The notes under the pieces: model-generated
The model's database searches: none
What the model was told of the DNA's origin: nothing
Seen by the model: only the letters and a program-made list of their open reading frames with translations
Position numbers and translations under genes: made by a program
Shown here: positions 9,302-17,956 of the stretch, in pieces
Position numbering within the stretch: the first letter of the stretch is position 1
Layout of the letters: each line of letters opens with the position of its first letter
DNA from: [Eubacterium] yurii subsp. margaretiae ATCC 43715
GTDB lineage: Bacteria; Bacillota; Clostridia; Peptostreptococcales; Filifactoraceae
Length of the DNA: 64,000 bases
Assembly: GCA_000146855.1 (NCBI GenBank)
Contig: GL405246.1
Coordinates: 2,367,778 to 2,431,777, forward strand
Direction of reading: 5' to 3'

Positions 9302-9892
9302 ATGAAAAATTTAATTGAACTGAAACAAAAATTATTAAATTTAGGTTTTTCAGACTTTGAAAGTATAGAAGAAGCTGAAAATAAGGAATATGATTTTAAT
9401 TATATTGTAGATATAGTCCCTTTCAGATTGAAAATTAACGAGGAACATTTTTATGAAAATAGTTCAAAATCATCATTCAATACTATAGAAGACTTTTATT
9501 CAAATGAATTAAATTATAAAATCTTAAAAAATAAATGGTTTTCTCTATTGTTCAAATTATCATACTACTATAAGTTAAGAAAAATATATGTTTACGGTCT
9601 AAGTTCTCCTGAAGACGAAAGTATAGAAAATTTAACCGACAACGTAGGATTTTATTTAGTATATAGTCCTCTATTCATAATGGAAAACTTAGAGAAATTC
9701 ATCACATTTTCATCAAATAAATTAAATAATCCGTACTATTTATTTGAATTTGATAATTTCACTATTCACTTGTTTTTAGATGAGCTTTTTTTAGCTTTAA
9801 ATTTTTCAGCAAATGAAGAAGAAGTAATAAATAATATCGAATTATTAGTTAAAAGTGAGGGACTGTTTCTATCAAAAATATGTAATTCATAA
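9302..9892 (+). CDS. Hypothetical protein, orphan
   Basis: Not recognised. 196 residues, acidic, Phe/Tyr/Leu/Asn-rich, no signal peptide, no convincing membrane helix and no cysteine or histidine motif. Predicted mixed alpha/beta from the pattern of hydrophobic residues. The gene is noticeably richer in A and T than neighbours and has only a weak purine-rich region before its ATG (AAGAAAATAAAA), so translation may depend on coupling to a gene that has been lost: a 24-codon coding-like remnant ends 2 nt upstream. Small acidic orphans in such a position can be immunity proteins of toxin-immunity pairs, but nothing in the sequence proves this. Confidence 0.55.
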   Translation: MKNLIELKQKLLNLGFSDFESIEEAENKEYDFNYIVDIVPFRLKINEEHFYENSSKSSFNTIEDFYSNELNYKILKNKWFSLLFKLSYYYKLRKIYVYGLSSPEDESIENLTDNVGFYLVYSPLFIMENLEKFITFSSNKLNNPYYLFEFDNFTIHLFLDELFLALNFSANEEEVINNIELLVKSEGLFLSKICNS

Positions 9893-9930
9893 CAAAAATT
9901 TCAAGTTTTTAAATATAAAACTCATCATCA

Positions 9931-9960
9931 AAAAGCACACTGTAGGGCAGTGTGCTTTTT
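9931..9960 (+). terminator. Rho-independent terminator
   Basis: AAAAGCACACTG, 5-nt loop, CAGTGTGCTTTT, then a T run; 38 nt after the orphan gene. Confidence 0.85.
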
Positions 9961-10067
9961 TTGGTGATTCGTTGATTTCAAAGTAATAACTTTGAAAAGA
10001 AGTTTTAATCAATCTTACAAGATATTATATCATAATTTTCATTTTTTTCAAGTTATATTTATATTAT

Positions 10068-11942
10068 TTAAATCTCATATATATTATCAAATATCTTCTT
10101 TTGATATCTTTTCTTTATCATTATATACATTATAAACTCCACTGCAAGATATATGCAGCTGCAAATAACTGCCAAGCCGCTATAAGAGGCTACAGTGTTT
10201 TGCTCGATAAATAGTATGATTATCCACGAAATGCCAAGTGCTACTGTAAAAGGAAGTACAAATACCCACCTTAGAGTGCTTGATAATACATCCTTTAATT
10301 CCTCCCTGCTCAAGCCTATCTTCATCATCATGCTGTACTTTCTGCTCTCCTCTTCTATGGAAGAGTACAGTCTTGAGTAGATAATGCTTGCTATTCCTAT
10401 CAAAAATGATATACACAAGATACTGCCTACATAAGAAACTAACTTCCTTGTAAGATTTTCGCTGTCATAATAAGAAAAATAAGATACAAAACTTTCTTTT
10501 CCCATCTCAAAGCCTATGGCTTTTTTTAACTCTTCGTACTTTTGAGAGCCTCCTGCCTTAAGATCATCTTGGCTAAAGGCATATATCTTTTCTTTTACCA
10601 AGTCTTTGGATATGTCCTGATATTTACTGTCTGAAACTACAGCAACAGAAGTAAAGTATCCTGACATGGCAATTATCCTCTTATCTGCTCCCTTTTGCCT
10701 TTTGATATCATATTGACTCAGCTTTTCTTTTACCATATCTTTTAAAACAGGCTCAGTCTTTCCGCTTACTCCAACTAAGAAGTATTCATCATCTGCAAGA
10801 TTTAGCTTATTCCTGCCTAAAAATTGAGCTACTTCATTATACATGCTGTTGGATAAGATGATACGCCTTATCGGTCTTTCCTTGCTCTTAAACTTTGCAT
10901 AAGATATTGTAAGAGATCTGGCGCCTTGTATATCTTCCAATTTTTGGGATAATATCTCTGCCTTCTTCTCTCCTTGCTCTTCGTCTTCCCAATTAGCATA
11001 CATATAGGCGTAGGGCATGATTTTTTGTGTATCTTCTTCGATATTAAGCGGTGCTCCCACTATATAGACAAATGAAGTCAGGACTATGGAGAATAAAATC
11101 ATAGCTCCTGTCATAGTCTTGATATTTGTGTGTATTTTATATTTGAAATTGCTCAGCTTTATAAGATTGTTCTTAGAGTACATCCTTCCGCTTTTTTCCA
11201 TAAAAAGCTGATATAGTGTAAAAATCAGACTAAATACAAAGTAAGCTATAGTAATAAAAGATAGCAGATCCAGTACATAGATAAATATAAAAAAATTCCT
11301 CGTAATGTGAAAATAAAGCGTAGGCCCAACTATGACTATAAGGGCTATTGTTGAAACTAAGAAGTGATTTTTTTCTGATACCTCTTCTTTTTTTAAAAGA
11401 TCTATGACCTTTTTTCTTCTCAATATTACCGGTGCAAGCAGTGATATGGCTAAAAACAGTCCACCCATAAGCAATATCGTAAGTATCATAGGTATAAGCG
11501 GAAGATAAAAATACAAGTCCAAGCCGTCTATCATGGCTTGCGCTATCATCAAGAAAAACTTCAAAAAGACAAAGCCGCTTATAATGCCTACAAGTAGAGC
11601 AAGCAGCGAAATTATTATATTTTCAAGAAAAATCAATCTTTTAAACTGTTTTTTACTTGCTCCTATTATATTTAAGATTGCAAATTGCTTGCTCCTGTTT
11701 TTCAAAAAGTTCCCTACTGAGTATAAAATCAGCACAAAAGAAAACATCATTGAAACTATACTTGCCATAAACAGTATGATACCTATGGTACTGCCCTTGT
11801 CTACGATTTGCAGTGCAGGGTGCATGGCAAGTGAAGAAAAAAGAAAGAATATAAAAACTGAAAATACACAACTTAAAAAATGGTAGAGATAGGTCTTGAA
11901 ATCTCTCCTGATATTATTGTAGGCAAAATTAAACAGCGTCAT
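10068..11942 (-). CDS. BceB-type ABC transporter permease
   Basis: Membrane subunit of a bacitracin/lantibiotic-type detoxification transporter. About 624 residues with the ten-helix layout of the BceB family: four helices in an N-terminal FtsX-like core, then two more, a large extracellular domain of about 200 residues (roughly 310-510), and three or four C-terminal helices (FtsX-like). The N-terminus reads MTLFNFAYNNIRRDFKTYLYHFLS, close to the family's usual LFKLALRNLKRNFKDYL-type start. The start at 11942 is chosen because GGAGGTG sits 6 nt before it; a longer version beginning at 11957 would start inside that site. It overlaps the ATPase gene by 14 bp, so the two are translationally coupled. 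BceB-type permeases sense the drug and pass the signal to the partner kinase. Confidence 0.92.
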   Translation of the reverse strand: MTLFNFAYNNIRRDFKTYLYHFLSCVFSVFIFFLFSSLAMHPALQIVDKGSTIGIILFMASIVSMMFSFVLILYSVGNFLKNRSKQFAILNIIGASKKQFKRLIFLENIIISLLALLVGIISGFVFLKFFLMIAQAMIDGLDLYFYLPLIPMILTILLMGGLFLAISLLAPVILRRKKVIDLLKKEEVSEKNHFLVSTIALIVIVGPTLYFHITRNFFIFIYVLDLLSFITIAYFVFSLIFTLYQLFMEKSGRMYSKNNLIKLSNFKYKIHTNIKTMTGAMILFSIVLTSFVYIVGAPLNIEEDTQKIMPYAYMYANWEDEEQGEKKAEILSQKLEDIQGARSLTISYAKFKSKERPIRRIILSNSMYNEVAQFLGRNKLNLADDEYFLVGVSGKTEPVLKDMVKEKLSQYDIKRQKGADKRIIAMSGYFTSVAVVSDSKYQDISKDLVKEKIYAFSQDDLKAGGSQKYEELKKAIGFEMGKESFVSYFSYYDSENLTRKLVSYVGSILCISFLIGIASIIYSRLYSSIEEESRKYSMMMKIGLSREELKDVLSSTLRWVFVLPFTVALGISWIIILFIEQNTVASYSGLAVICSCIYLAVEFIMYIMIKKRYQKKIFDNIYEI

Positions 11943-12684
11943 TTTCTTCACCTCCAAGTAGAGACATAGTGCTTAGTATCTCTTTTTTATATGTCTTGTC
12001 ATCATTTCTGTTGATGATTTCCTGATAGATATTGCCGTCCTTTATTATATAAGTCTTATCTGAATATGAGGCGATATTTGGATCGTGAGTTACCATGATA
12101 ATAGTCACCTTCATACTGTCATTTAGCTTTTTAAATAGTTTCATCACATCCCTTGCAGACTTGGAGTCGAGATTTCCTGTGGGCTCATCAGCAAGCAGTA
12201 TAGATGGCTGATTAATTACAGCTCTTGCTATCGCTACTCTTTGTGACTGTCCTCCTGATATCTCGTATGTCCTCTTGTCCAAAAGGTGAGAAATGCCCAA
12301 AAATTCGCTAAGGTCTACAAGTTTTGCTTCCATTTCATCCAAGGGAGCATTATCCAATGTTAGCGGCAGTATTATATTTTCTCCTACTGTAAGAGTGTTT
12401 ATAAGGTTGAAGTTTTGGAATACAAAGCCAAGCTCCTGCCTTCTAAAAGTTGAAAGCTCCTTGTCGTTCATCTTGTAAGGGTCAGTGCCGGCTATTAATA
12501 CAGAGCCTCCTGTAGGCTTGTCAATGGTTGAGATTGTATTTAAAAATGTGCTCTTTCCGCTACCGCTGGGCCCCATTATAGCGACAAATTCGCCCTCCAT
12601 TACTTCCATATTGATGTCGTTTAAGGCTTTGAAGGAAAGCTTGCCATTATATGTTTTTTCAAGATTGGAAACTTTTAATATCAT
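11929..12684 (-). CDS. BceA-type ABC transporter ATPase
   Basis: ATPase of the peptide-antibiotic transporter. All nucleotide-binding motifs are intact: Walker A GPSGSGKST at residues 38-46, Q-loop VFQNFN, signature SGGQSQRVAIARA, Walker B ILLADEPTGNLDS and H-loop MVTHDP. The 251-residue length is typical of the BceA/LolD-like MacB family. Its stop codon region overlaps the permease start. Upstream lie the cognate kinase and regulator genes in the same orientation, but a terminator-like hairpin and a family A repeat intervene, so it probably has its own, regulator-dependent promoter. Confidence 0.95.
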   Translation of the reverse strand: MILKVSNLEKTYNGKLSFKALNDINMEVMEGEFVAIMGPSGSGKSTFLNTISTIDKPTGGSVLIAGTDPYKMNDKELSTFRRQELGFVFQNFNLINTLTVGENIILPLTLDNAPLDEMEAKLVDLSEFLGISHLLDKRTYEISGGQSQRVAIARAVINQPSILLADEPTGNLDSKSARDVMKLFKKLNDSMKVTIIMVTHDPNIASYSDKTYIIKDGNIYQEIINRNDDKTYKKEILSTMSLLGGEENDAV

Positions 12685-12744
12685 AATGTACTCCTTTGCA
12701 GAACTATATTTTAAGATTTGGAATTTTAAGTTTTAATTTTTTTA

Positions 12745-12872
12745 ATACTATTATATCTTTAATCTATGGATACTGTTCATCTATTGTACTTAAAAAATAT
12801 ATCTTATTTCTATTTTTCAATACAGTGAAAATTTTTTATCCATTGTTTTCTTAATTCTCCTATATTTTAGCA
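12745..12872 (-). repeat. Family A MITE-like repeat, copy A4 (degenerate)
   Basis: Edges ATACTATTATATC..AATCTATGGATAC and TTTTATCCATTG..TATTTTAGCA match the two family A ends. It occupies most of the spacer upstream of the BceA-type gene, where the regulated promoter would be expected. Confidence 0.5.
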
Positions 12873-12890
12873 AATAAATTACAAAAGAAA

Positions 12891-12937
12891 AATCCGATAA
12901 GATTACATAAGCTTACAATTTTGTAATGTTACCGGAT
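12891..12937 (-). terminator. Terminator-like hairpin after the sensor kinase gene
   Basis: On the minus strand ATCCGGTAACATTAC pairs imperfectly (one G-T pair, one mismatch) with GTAATCTTATCGGAT, followed by TTTTTCTTTT. It lies 13 nt after the kinase stop codon. Confidence 0.6.
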
Positions 12938-12949
12938 ATCATAATTTTT

Positions 12950-13939
12950 CTAAAATTCAATTGCAACTGTAGTTCCCTCATCTATCTTGGAGCTTATTTT
13001 CACCTTATGTCCTAAGTATTCCACCACTCTTTTTACAATATACAGACCTATACCGCTTGAATCGGCGTTATTTCTTCCGTTTTTGCCTATATAGAAAAGT
13101 TCGAATATGTTTTTTAAATCAGCCTCTTCAATGCCTATGCCCTCGTCTATTATTGACAAAATCAGCTTTTCGTCTTTTTTATCCGCCTTTACCACTATAC
13201 TTTGACCTTTGTCGGAGTATTTGACTGCATTGGTAAGAATCTGATGAATGACTAATTTCAGCCACTTGGAGTCGGAGTATACATAAGCTTCCTCATCAAT
13301 TTCAAGTTTGGGATAGATTTGAGAAGTTATAAAATAGTCCTTAAGTGCATTTATACAGTCCTTGCATATGCTTTTTAGATATACTTTTTCAGAGACGAAG
13401 TCCTTTTTAAAATCTTCCAACCTGTAAATATCAAGCATTTGATTGAGATTGTACTGCAATGCATTTATATTTCTTTGTATCTTTATAAATTCCTCCTCAT
13501 CACCGTGATTTTCGCAGATGAGTTTTAGCACTGAAATTGGAGTCTTCATCTGATGGACAAACCTGTATATCATGACCTTTTGGAGCTTTTTCTCCTGCTT
13601 TTGCTCGATTTTGGACTTATTGTCCATTTGTATAATCTCATCAATCATAAGGTTATAGCTTTTTTCAAAGGAGCTCCTCACATCTTGAATCAGATAATCA
13701 CTTAGCACATCGCTTTTTAACAAAAATTTTTCATACACCCTTTTTCTTTGGTAAAATCTTACTGCAAGGTAGGAAACAAGCACAAAAAATACCAAGAAAC
13801 TAAAGTAAAATACCTCTTCAATCCAGATTTTTTTGATATAAAACAGTGCTGAGAAAAAAAGCATCTGAGTCAAAAAAACTGTCACAAGCAAGGGGAGATT
13901 GTCTGAAATAAATAGTTTTAATGCCTTGTCAGTCTTCAT
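12950..13939 (-). CDS. BceS-type intramembrane-sensing histidine kinase
   Basis: Sensor of the antimicrobial-peptide response module. The 329 residues show two N-terminal membrane helices (about residues 15-35 and 42-60) with almost no extracellular loop, the hallmark of intramembrane-sensing kinases that receive the signal from their BceAB-type transporter. A short linker leads to the phosphoacceptor box FVHQMKTPISVLKLI with His129, then the ATPase domain: N-box HQILTNAVKYS, G1 DEGIGIEEAD, G2 SSGIGLYIVK. It overlaps the regulator gene by 11 bp and is translated together with it. Confidence 0.93.
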   Translation of the reverse strand: MKTDKALKLFISDNLPLLVTVFLTQMLFFSALFYIKKIWIEEVFYFSFLVFFVLVSYLAVRFYQRKRVYEKFLLKSDVLSDYLIQDVRSSFEKSYNLMIDEIIQMDNKSKIEQKQEKKLQKVMIYRFVHQMKTPISVLKLICENHGDEEEFIKIQRNINALQYNLNQMLDIYRLEDFKKDFVSEKVYLKSICKDCINALKDYFITSQIYPKLEIDEEAYVYSDSKWLKLVIHQILTNAVKYSDKGQSIVVKADKKDEKLILSIIDEGIGIEEADLKNIFELFYIGKNGRNNADSSGIGLYIVKRVVEYLGHKVKISSKIDEGTTVAIEF

Positions 13940-14615
13940 ATTCCACCTTATATCCCATTCCTCTTACAGTTATTACCCTAAGATTGGAGCCTATGTCCTT
14001 GAGCTTTTTTCTAACTCTGCTGACTGTCACGTTCAGAGTATTCTCCTCTACAAACATTTCACTGTCCCAAATCTCAGACAATATCTTCTCACGACTGACC
14101 ACATTGGGATAGCTGTCAAACAAGACTCCTATTAAAATAGCTTCGTTTTTAGGCAGGTCTATCTGATTGTCATTACATTTGAGCGTAAATCTCAGCTTGT
14201 TAAATGAGCAGTCTCCGCAGACAGCTCCAGCTTCGTTGTTTGCATATTCGCCATAAGTCCTCCTAAGCTGAGAATTGACCTTGGCAAGCAGTAGTTCATG
14301 CGAAAAGGGCTTAGTCACATAGTCGTCTCCACCGCTCATTATAGCCCTGACCTGGTCGTAATCTTCAGTCCTTGCCGACATAAATATAATCGGAGCCTTG
14401 GTTATCTTTCTGATTTCACCGCACCAATAAAAACCGTCATAGTACGGAATGTTGATATCAAGCAAAATCAGATTTGGAGATTGCTTTTCTACAAACTTAT
14501 CTATGTTTTTGAAATCTTCACAAAGCATGACATCAAAATCGTATCTCTCAAGATGTTGCTTTACAAGGCTCGCCAAATCCGAATCATCTTCAATCATACA
14601 TATCTTAAATGTCAT
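13929..14615 (-). CDS. BceR-type OmpR-family response regulator
   Basis: DNA-binding partner of the kinase; first gene of the module. Receiver domain at residues 1-118 with acidic pair D10/D11, phosphoacceptor Asp53 (LILLDINIP), Thr/Ser switch region (IIFMSAR) and Lys102-type KPFSHE loop. A winged-helix DNA-binding domain occupies residues about 130-226, ending VITVRGMGYKVE. The 228-residue length is normal. In this family the regulator, when phosphorylated, switches on the linked ABC transporter genes. An intact order of regulator, kinase, ATPase, permease on one strand makes the assignment firm. Confidence 0.95.
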   Translation of the reverse strand: MTFKICMIEDDSDLASLVKQHLERYDFDVMLCEDFKNIDKFVEKQSPNLILLDINIPYYDGFYWCGEIRKITKAPIIFMSARTEDYDQVRAIMSGGDDYVTKPFSHELLLAKVNSQLRRTYGEYANNEAGAVCGDCSFNKLRFTLKCNDNQIDLPKNEAILIGVLFDSYPNVVSREKILSEIWDSEMFVEENTLNVTVSRVRKKLKDIGSNLRVITVRGMGYKVEYED

Positions 14616-14961
14616 AATCCCCTCCTCGTATTTTATAATAATGCTATTATTATTTTATAAGTTTTTAGTCTAATCACTGCTTTGATATAATGTTAATAGC
14701 CGTCTATAATAGCAAGTATTTTTATTTTGAGACATTATATATTTTGTATATTATCAATAATTTGTTTTAATGCAAATACATGACTGTTTAATAAGTATTT
14801 ATATTAATATTATTTCAGTATTTTATCATAAAAATCTGTAAAATTCCATAACGCAAAAAAGACAGCTATCAATAATGGCTGTCTTTTTTCATTTATTTAC
14901 TTTAATATCGATATACACTTATTAAATATATATGCATATCTAAAATTATTTTCTTTTTAAA
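14616..14961. other. Spacer between nanA and the Bce-type module
   Basis: No gene. It holds the nanA terminator at 14855-14889 and, on the left, the AT-rich upstream region of the response regulator gene. I see no operator-like symmetry that I would defend. Confidence 0.5.
14855..14889 (-). terminator. Terminator of the sialic acid operon
   Basis: AAAAAAGACAGC and GCTGTCTTTTTT form a perfect 12-bp stem; on the minus strand the hairpin ends in a run of T about 70 nt after the nanA stop. Confidence 0.85.
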
Positions 14962-15849
14962 CTATTTCAAATAATTTTCGTATATTTCCTTAGCTCTTTG
15001 TTTTTGGGCTTCAGTTGCAGATTTCATAGGTTTTCTACTGTAGCATCCTTCCACGCCTTGTAGTTGCAATATAGTCTTAAGAGTAGGATACAGTCCGTTA
15101 TTTAATACGTCTGTAATAAGGTCATTGGTAATGTGTTGCTCTTTTTTGGCTTCTTCTATCTTGCCTTGTTTTACCAAATCCACTATCTTTCTTGCTCTTG
15201 GACCGTTGACATTGAATGTGGAGCCTATGGCTCCGTCCACTCCAAGTACGCTTGCAGAAAGCATCATTTCATCAAAACCGGCATATATGAGGTGGTCAGG
15301 GTAAGTATTTCTCACTCTTTCAAGCAGGTAAAAATCAGCTGCTGTAAATTTTACACCTATAATCTTCTTGTTTTCAAACAGCTCTCCGAATTGTTCCACG
15401 CTTATATTAACACCTGTTAAGAAAGGTATTGAATATATTATCAGCTTGTTGTCTACAGAGTCTATAATGCTGTTGTAATAGTCTTTTATCTCTTCAAAAC
15501 TGAACTTGTAGTAAAAAGGTGTTACCGCCGAAATGGCGTCATATTTGAGATCAGTAACGAATTTTGCAAGCTCAAGTGATTCGTAGTAGTTCATCGAACC
15601 GATTTGAGCGATGAGTTTAATCTCATCTTTAGCTTCGTCCTTTGCGATTTCAAATATTTTTTTCTTTTCATCCGTTGAAAGAAGGAAATTTTCTCCCGTA
15701 CTGCCACCTACATACAGCCCATCTACCTTCATCTTATCGATGTTGTGACGCACTATCTGTCTTGTCCCTTTTTCGTTTACACTTCCGTCTTCATTGAAAG
15801 ATACAAGTAAGGCACTGTAAATGCCATTGAGTTCATTATTAGCTCCCAT
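14962..15849 (-). CDS. nanA: N-acetylneuraminate lyase
   Basis: Class I aldolase that cleaves N-acetylneuraminate (sialic acid) to N-acetylmannosamine and pyruvate, the first intracellular step of sialic acid use. The protein of about 295 residues has the DHDPS/NAL barrel signatures: GGSTGENFLLSTDE near residue 48, the tyrosine in IIYSIPFLTG, and the Schiff-base lysine in IIGVKFTAADF. The ATG at 15849 is used because AAGGAG precedes it at 7 nt; an in-frame extension to 15933 would add 28 residues not expected in the family. It is the last gene of the nan cluster, 117 bp after nanE. Confidence 0.94.
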   Translation of the reverse strand: MGANNELNGIYSALLVSFNEDGSVNEKGTRQIVRHNIDKMKVDGLYVGGSTGENFLLSTDEKKKIFEIAKDEAKDEIKLIAQIGSMNYYESLELAKFVTDLKYDAISAVTPFYYKFSFEEIKDYYNSIIDSVDNKLIIYSIPFLTGVNISVEQFGELFENKKIIGVKFTAADFYLLERVRNTYPDHLIYAGFDEMMLSASVLGVDGAIGSTFNVNGPRARKIVDLVKQGKIEEAKKEQHITNDLITDVLNNGLYPTLKTILQLQGVEGCYSRKPMKSATEAQKQRAKEIYENYLK

Positions 15850-15966
15850 TTTTTTCTCCTTAAGTTGTCCATAAAATTTTGATACATCAGAGCAAGGACG
15901 AGCATCATACTTTGAGAAAATAATCAGTCCCATCCTTGCACAAAAATTAACCGTACTATGTGAGAT

Positions 15967-16653
15967 TTAGCTTAAAATCTCGTCAACAAACCTCTTTGTA
16001 ATAACCTGCGGTCTTGTGATAATAGATCCTACAACCACGGTGTAACACCCTAATTCCAATACTCTTTTCGCTTTTTGCGGGGTGTCGATGTTGCCCTCGG
16101 CTATGACCGGTGATTTAACATTTTTCAAGACCTGTTTCATCAGCTCAAAATCGTCTTTTTCTATCTTCATACCTGCACTTGCTTTAGTGTATCCTACCAT
16201 GGTAGTACCGATAAAATCAAATCCCATATCATCCGCATCAATTGCCTCTTGTAATGTAGCGCAGTCTGCCATAAACTTTTGATTTTTATACTTTTCTCTG
16301 ACCTTCTTGAAAAACTCCCTTGTAGTTTCTCCTCCCGGTCTTATATCATTTGTCGCCTGCATGGCTATGATGTCGCAGCCTACATTAACGAGCGCATCGA
16401 CCTCATCCATTGTTGGAGTGATGTACACGTCGCAGTTCTCATAGTCCTTTTTTATTATCCCTATTACCGGCAAATCTGTAAGAGATTTTATCTCTTTGAT
16501 GTCTTCCACAGAGTTTGCTCTGATGCCTTTGGCACCGCCCATCTTTGCCGCCAATGCCATCCTTCCCATGATAAAAGAAGAGTGGAGCGGTTCATCAGCA
16601 AGTGCCTGACATGACACAATTAAATTTCCCTTTAATTGACTTATCTTATCCAT
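15967..16653 (-). CDS. nanE: N-acetylmannosamine-6-phosphate 2-epimerase
   Basis: Converts ManNAc-6-phosphate to GlcNAc-6-phosphate in sialic acid catabolism. TIM-barrel protein of 228 residues, normal for NanE. Family wording: [16 protein letters not shown] at the N-terminus, [44 protein letters not shown] and [13 protein letters not shown], including the catalytic lysine in IIKKDY and the glutamate of AEGN. The gene is 8 bp from yhcH and shares its operon. No ManNAc kinase gene (nanK) is in the window, so the phosphorylation step must be provided elsewhere. Confidence 0.95.
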   Translation of the reverse strand: MDKISQLKGNLIVSCQALADEPLHSSFIMGRMALAAKMGGAKGIRANSVEDIKEIKSLTDLPVIGIIKKDYENCDVYITPTMDEVDALVNVGCDIIAMQATNDIRPGGETTREFFKKVREKYKNQKFMADCATLQEAIDADDMGFDFIGTTMVGYTKASAGMKIEKDDFELMKQVLKNVKSPVIAEGNIDTPQKAKRVLELGCYTVVVGSIITRPQVITKRFVDEILS

Positions 16654-16661
16654 GTCTCCAC

Positions 16662-17108
16662 CTATACCCTTACCTTAAATATCGCTTTTCTGACATCTTG
16701 GGCTTCTCCGCTTTTTATCGCCGTCTTATGAACATCTGTAGTCTCAAATACCAGATACTGACCTTCACTTAGAGTGATGGTAGAATCTATCTTCTTGACA
16801 TCTTGGATTTCAACGTAGTCGCTGTCCTCGTGATAAGTTTTAATGCTTGCATTTTCAATAAATGTGTGTTTTAAAACCTCTGTTCCTTTTATCATGACAT
16901 GTATGTCGAGGTAGTTTTTGTGTGCCTCCCATACCCTGTCATCTTCTTCTACGGTAGTGTAGTCACATATATTAACATAAAATCTGTCGTTATCAATTTT
17001 TGTTATGCCCTTTTCAAAATTAGCAAGGTCATTGTTATTTAAAAACTCGCCTATCTCTTTGAGATAGGCCTTTTCAAAATTTTCATACGAAAATTTGCCG
17101 TAAATCAT
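16662..17108 (-). CDS. YhcH/YjgK/YiaL family protein
   Basis: Cupin-like protein of 148 residues, commonly found in nan (sialic acid) operons; proposed to act on sialic acid derivatives or sugar anomers, with the reaction not settled. The double-stranded beta-helix metal-site residues are visible: H and E around [16 protein letters not shown] and E at the YEDSDY-like segment (here [11 protein letters not shown]), and a His in [11 protein letters not shown]. The ATG is preceded by GGAGG. The neighbours, NanE downstream and a lipoprotein upstream (13-bp gap), support the sialic acid role. Confidence 0.88.
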   Translation of the reverse strand: MIYGKFSYENFEKAYLKEIGEFLNNNDLANFEKGITKIDNDRFYVNICDYTTVEEDDRVWEAHKNYLDIHVMIKGTEVLKHTFIENASIKTYHEDSDYVEIQDVKKIDSTITLSEGQYLVFETTDVHKTAIKSGEAQDVRKAIFKVRV

Positions 17109-17121
17109 CTATCCTCCGAAA

Positions 17122-17652
17122 TTATTTTTTCACTGAGAATTCGGCATTGCTCTTTATTTCCAACTTAGTTCCGTCGGCAAATTCTATAGGTTTTGATTCA
17201 TTTTCTGAGTATTTCAACAAATCATCTGAAAGATATTTAAGCACTAATTCAAATTTGTCGGCTTCACTGCTTAGAGTCAATTTACCGTCTTCATCTTTAA
17301 CGTCTCCATTTACAGTGTAAGATTTGTTGTCAGCAGAAGTATAAGCAAAGATAAATTTCTTAGACGCCTTGTCTATACTTATAGTAGGTAGATTTTCTTC
17401 CTTTACTGACTCATCTTTCAATACTAATACTTGTGTTCCTTCAACCGCTTTGTTATCAGCTGTTTCAGTTTTTTGTCCGTCTTTGTTTTCTCCATCTTTC
17501 TTTTCGCCGTCTTTCTTTTCATCAGGCTTTTGTTCTTGAGTTTGAGTAGTTTTGTTTCCTTGATCAGTCGGTTTTTGTTCACTGCCACCACCACAAGCTG
17601 TAAGTGTCGCCATTGTACAAACCATCATAGCTATTGCAAAATATTTTTTCAT
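17122..17652 (-). CDS. Small lipoprotein of unknown function in the nan cluster
   Basis: Not recognised beyond its architecture. The signal peptide ends in the lipobox LTAC (Cys20), then GGGSEQK and a Lys/Asp/Gly-rich linker with repeats of KKDGE to about residue 65; the last 110 residues form a compact beta-rich domain (VLVLKDESV, KFIFAYTSADNKSYTVNGDV, KLTLSSEADKFELVL). It is the first gene after an operator-like inverted repeat and is 13 bp from yhcH, so it probably is the lead gene of the catabolic part of the nan operon. A surface protein that captures or presents the sugar is conceivable but not shown. An analogous linker style is seen in the exported protein at 3512. Confidence 0.7.
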   Translation of the reverse strand: MKKYFAIAMMVCTMATLTACGGGSEQKPTDQGNKTTQTQEQKPDEKKDGEKKDGENKDGQKTETADNKAVEGTQVLVLKDESVKEENLPTISIDKASKKFIFAYTSADNKSYTVNGDVKDEDGKLTLSSEADKFELVLKYLSDDLLKYSENESKPIEFADGTKLEIKSNAEFSVKK

Positions 17653-17685
17653 AACATTCTCCTTCGATTTTAAATTAAATTTTTA

Positions 17686-17733
17686 TTATCATAGCAAGTC
17701 CATAAAATATTTTTTGTCAACTTACTATGATAA
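17686..17733 (-). promoter_or_regulatory. Inverted repeat overlapping an extended -10 promoter of the nan genes
   Basis: Two 14-bp arms, TTATCATAGCAAGT at 17686-17699 and ACTTACTATGATAA at 17720-17733, pair with one G-T wobble around a 20-nt centre. On the minus strand the inner half contains TGCTATGAT, an extended -10 element, and TTGACA is at 17715-17720 (spacing to that -10 is 21, too long for a standard -35). The layout fits a repressor operator over the promoter of the lipoprotein-yhcH-nanE-nanA unit; a hairpin role in RNA is the alternative. Confidence 0.5.
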
Positions 17734-17956
17734 CATTTTAATACTTAATTCTTAAAATATTTTAAATTTGATGATGAAAATATATTATTATATCAATTAA
17801 TAAATTTTTTTTATTCCTATTTTCATTGATATAGCACTATTTTACAAAGCTTTATTTTTGTTCTTTATTTTTTTATTATTTTGCTCAAAAAGCAAATTAA
17901 AGGCATTTTTTTCAAAGAAAAAACATATATCTTATTTCAAGTATCAGTTTTTGTTT
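17734..17956. other. Remaining spacer between the transporter and catabolic genes
   Basis: AT-rich, no gene. With the operator-like repeat it makes a 304-bp break between the last transporter gene and the lipoprotein gene. No hairpin followed by a T run on the minus strand that I would call a terminator. Confidence 0.4.

Noticed and set aside
10068..14615. Lantibiotic biosynthesis cluster around the Bce-type module
   Set aside because: No precursor peptide, LanB/LanC/LanM or protease gene; only the resistance and sensing module is present.
15850..15933. N-terminal extension of NanA from an upstream start
   Set aside because: No ribosome binding site at 15933 and the extra 28 residues are unlike the family; AAGGAG supports 15849.
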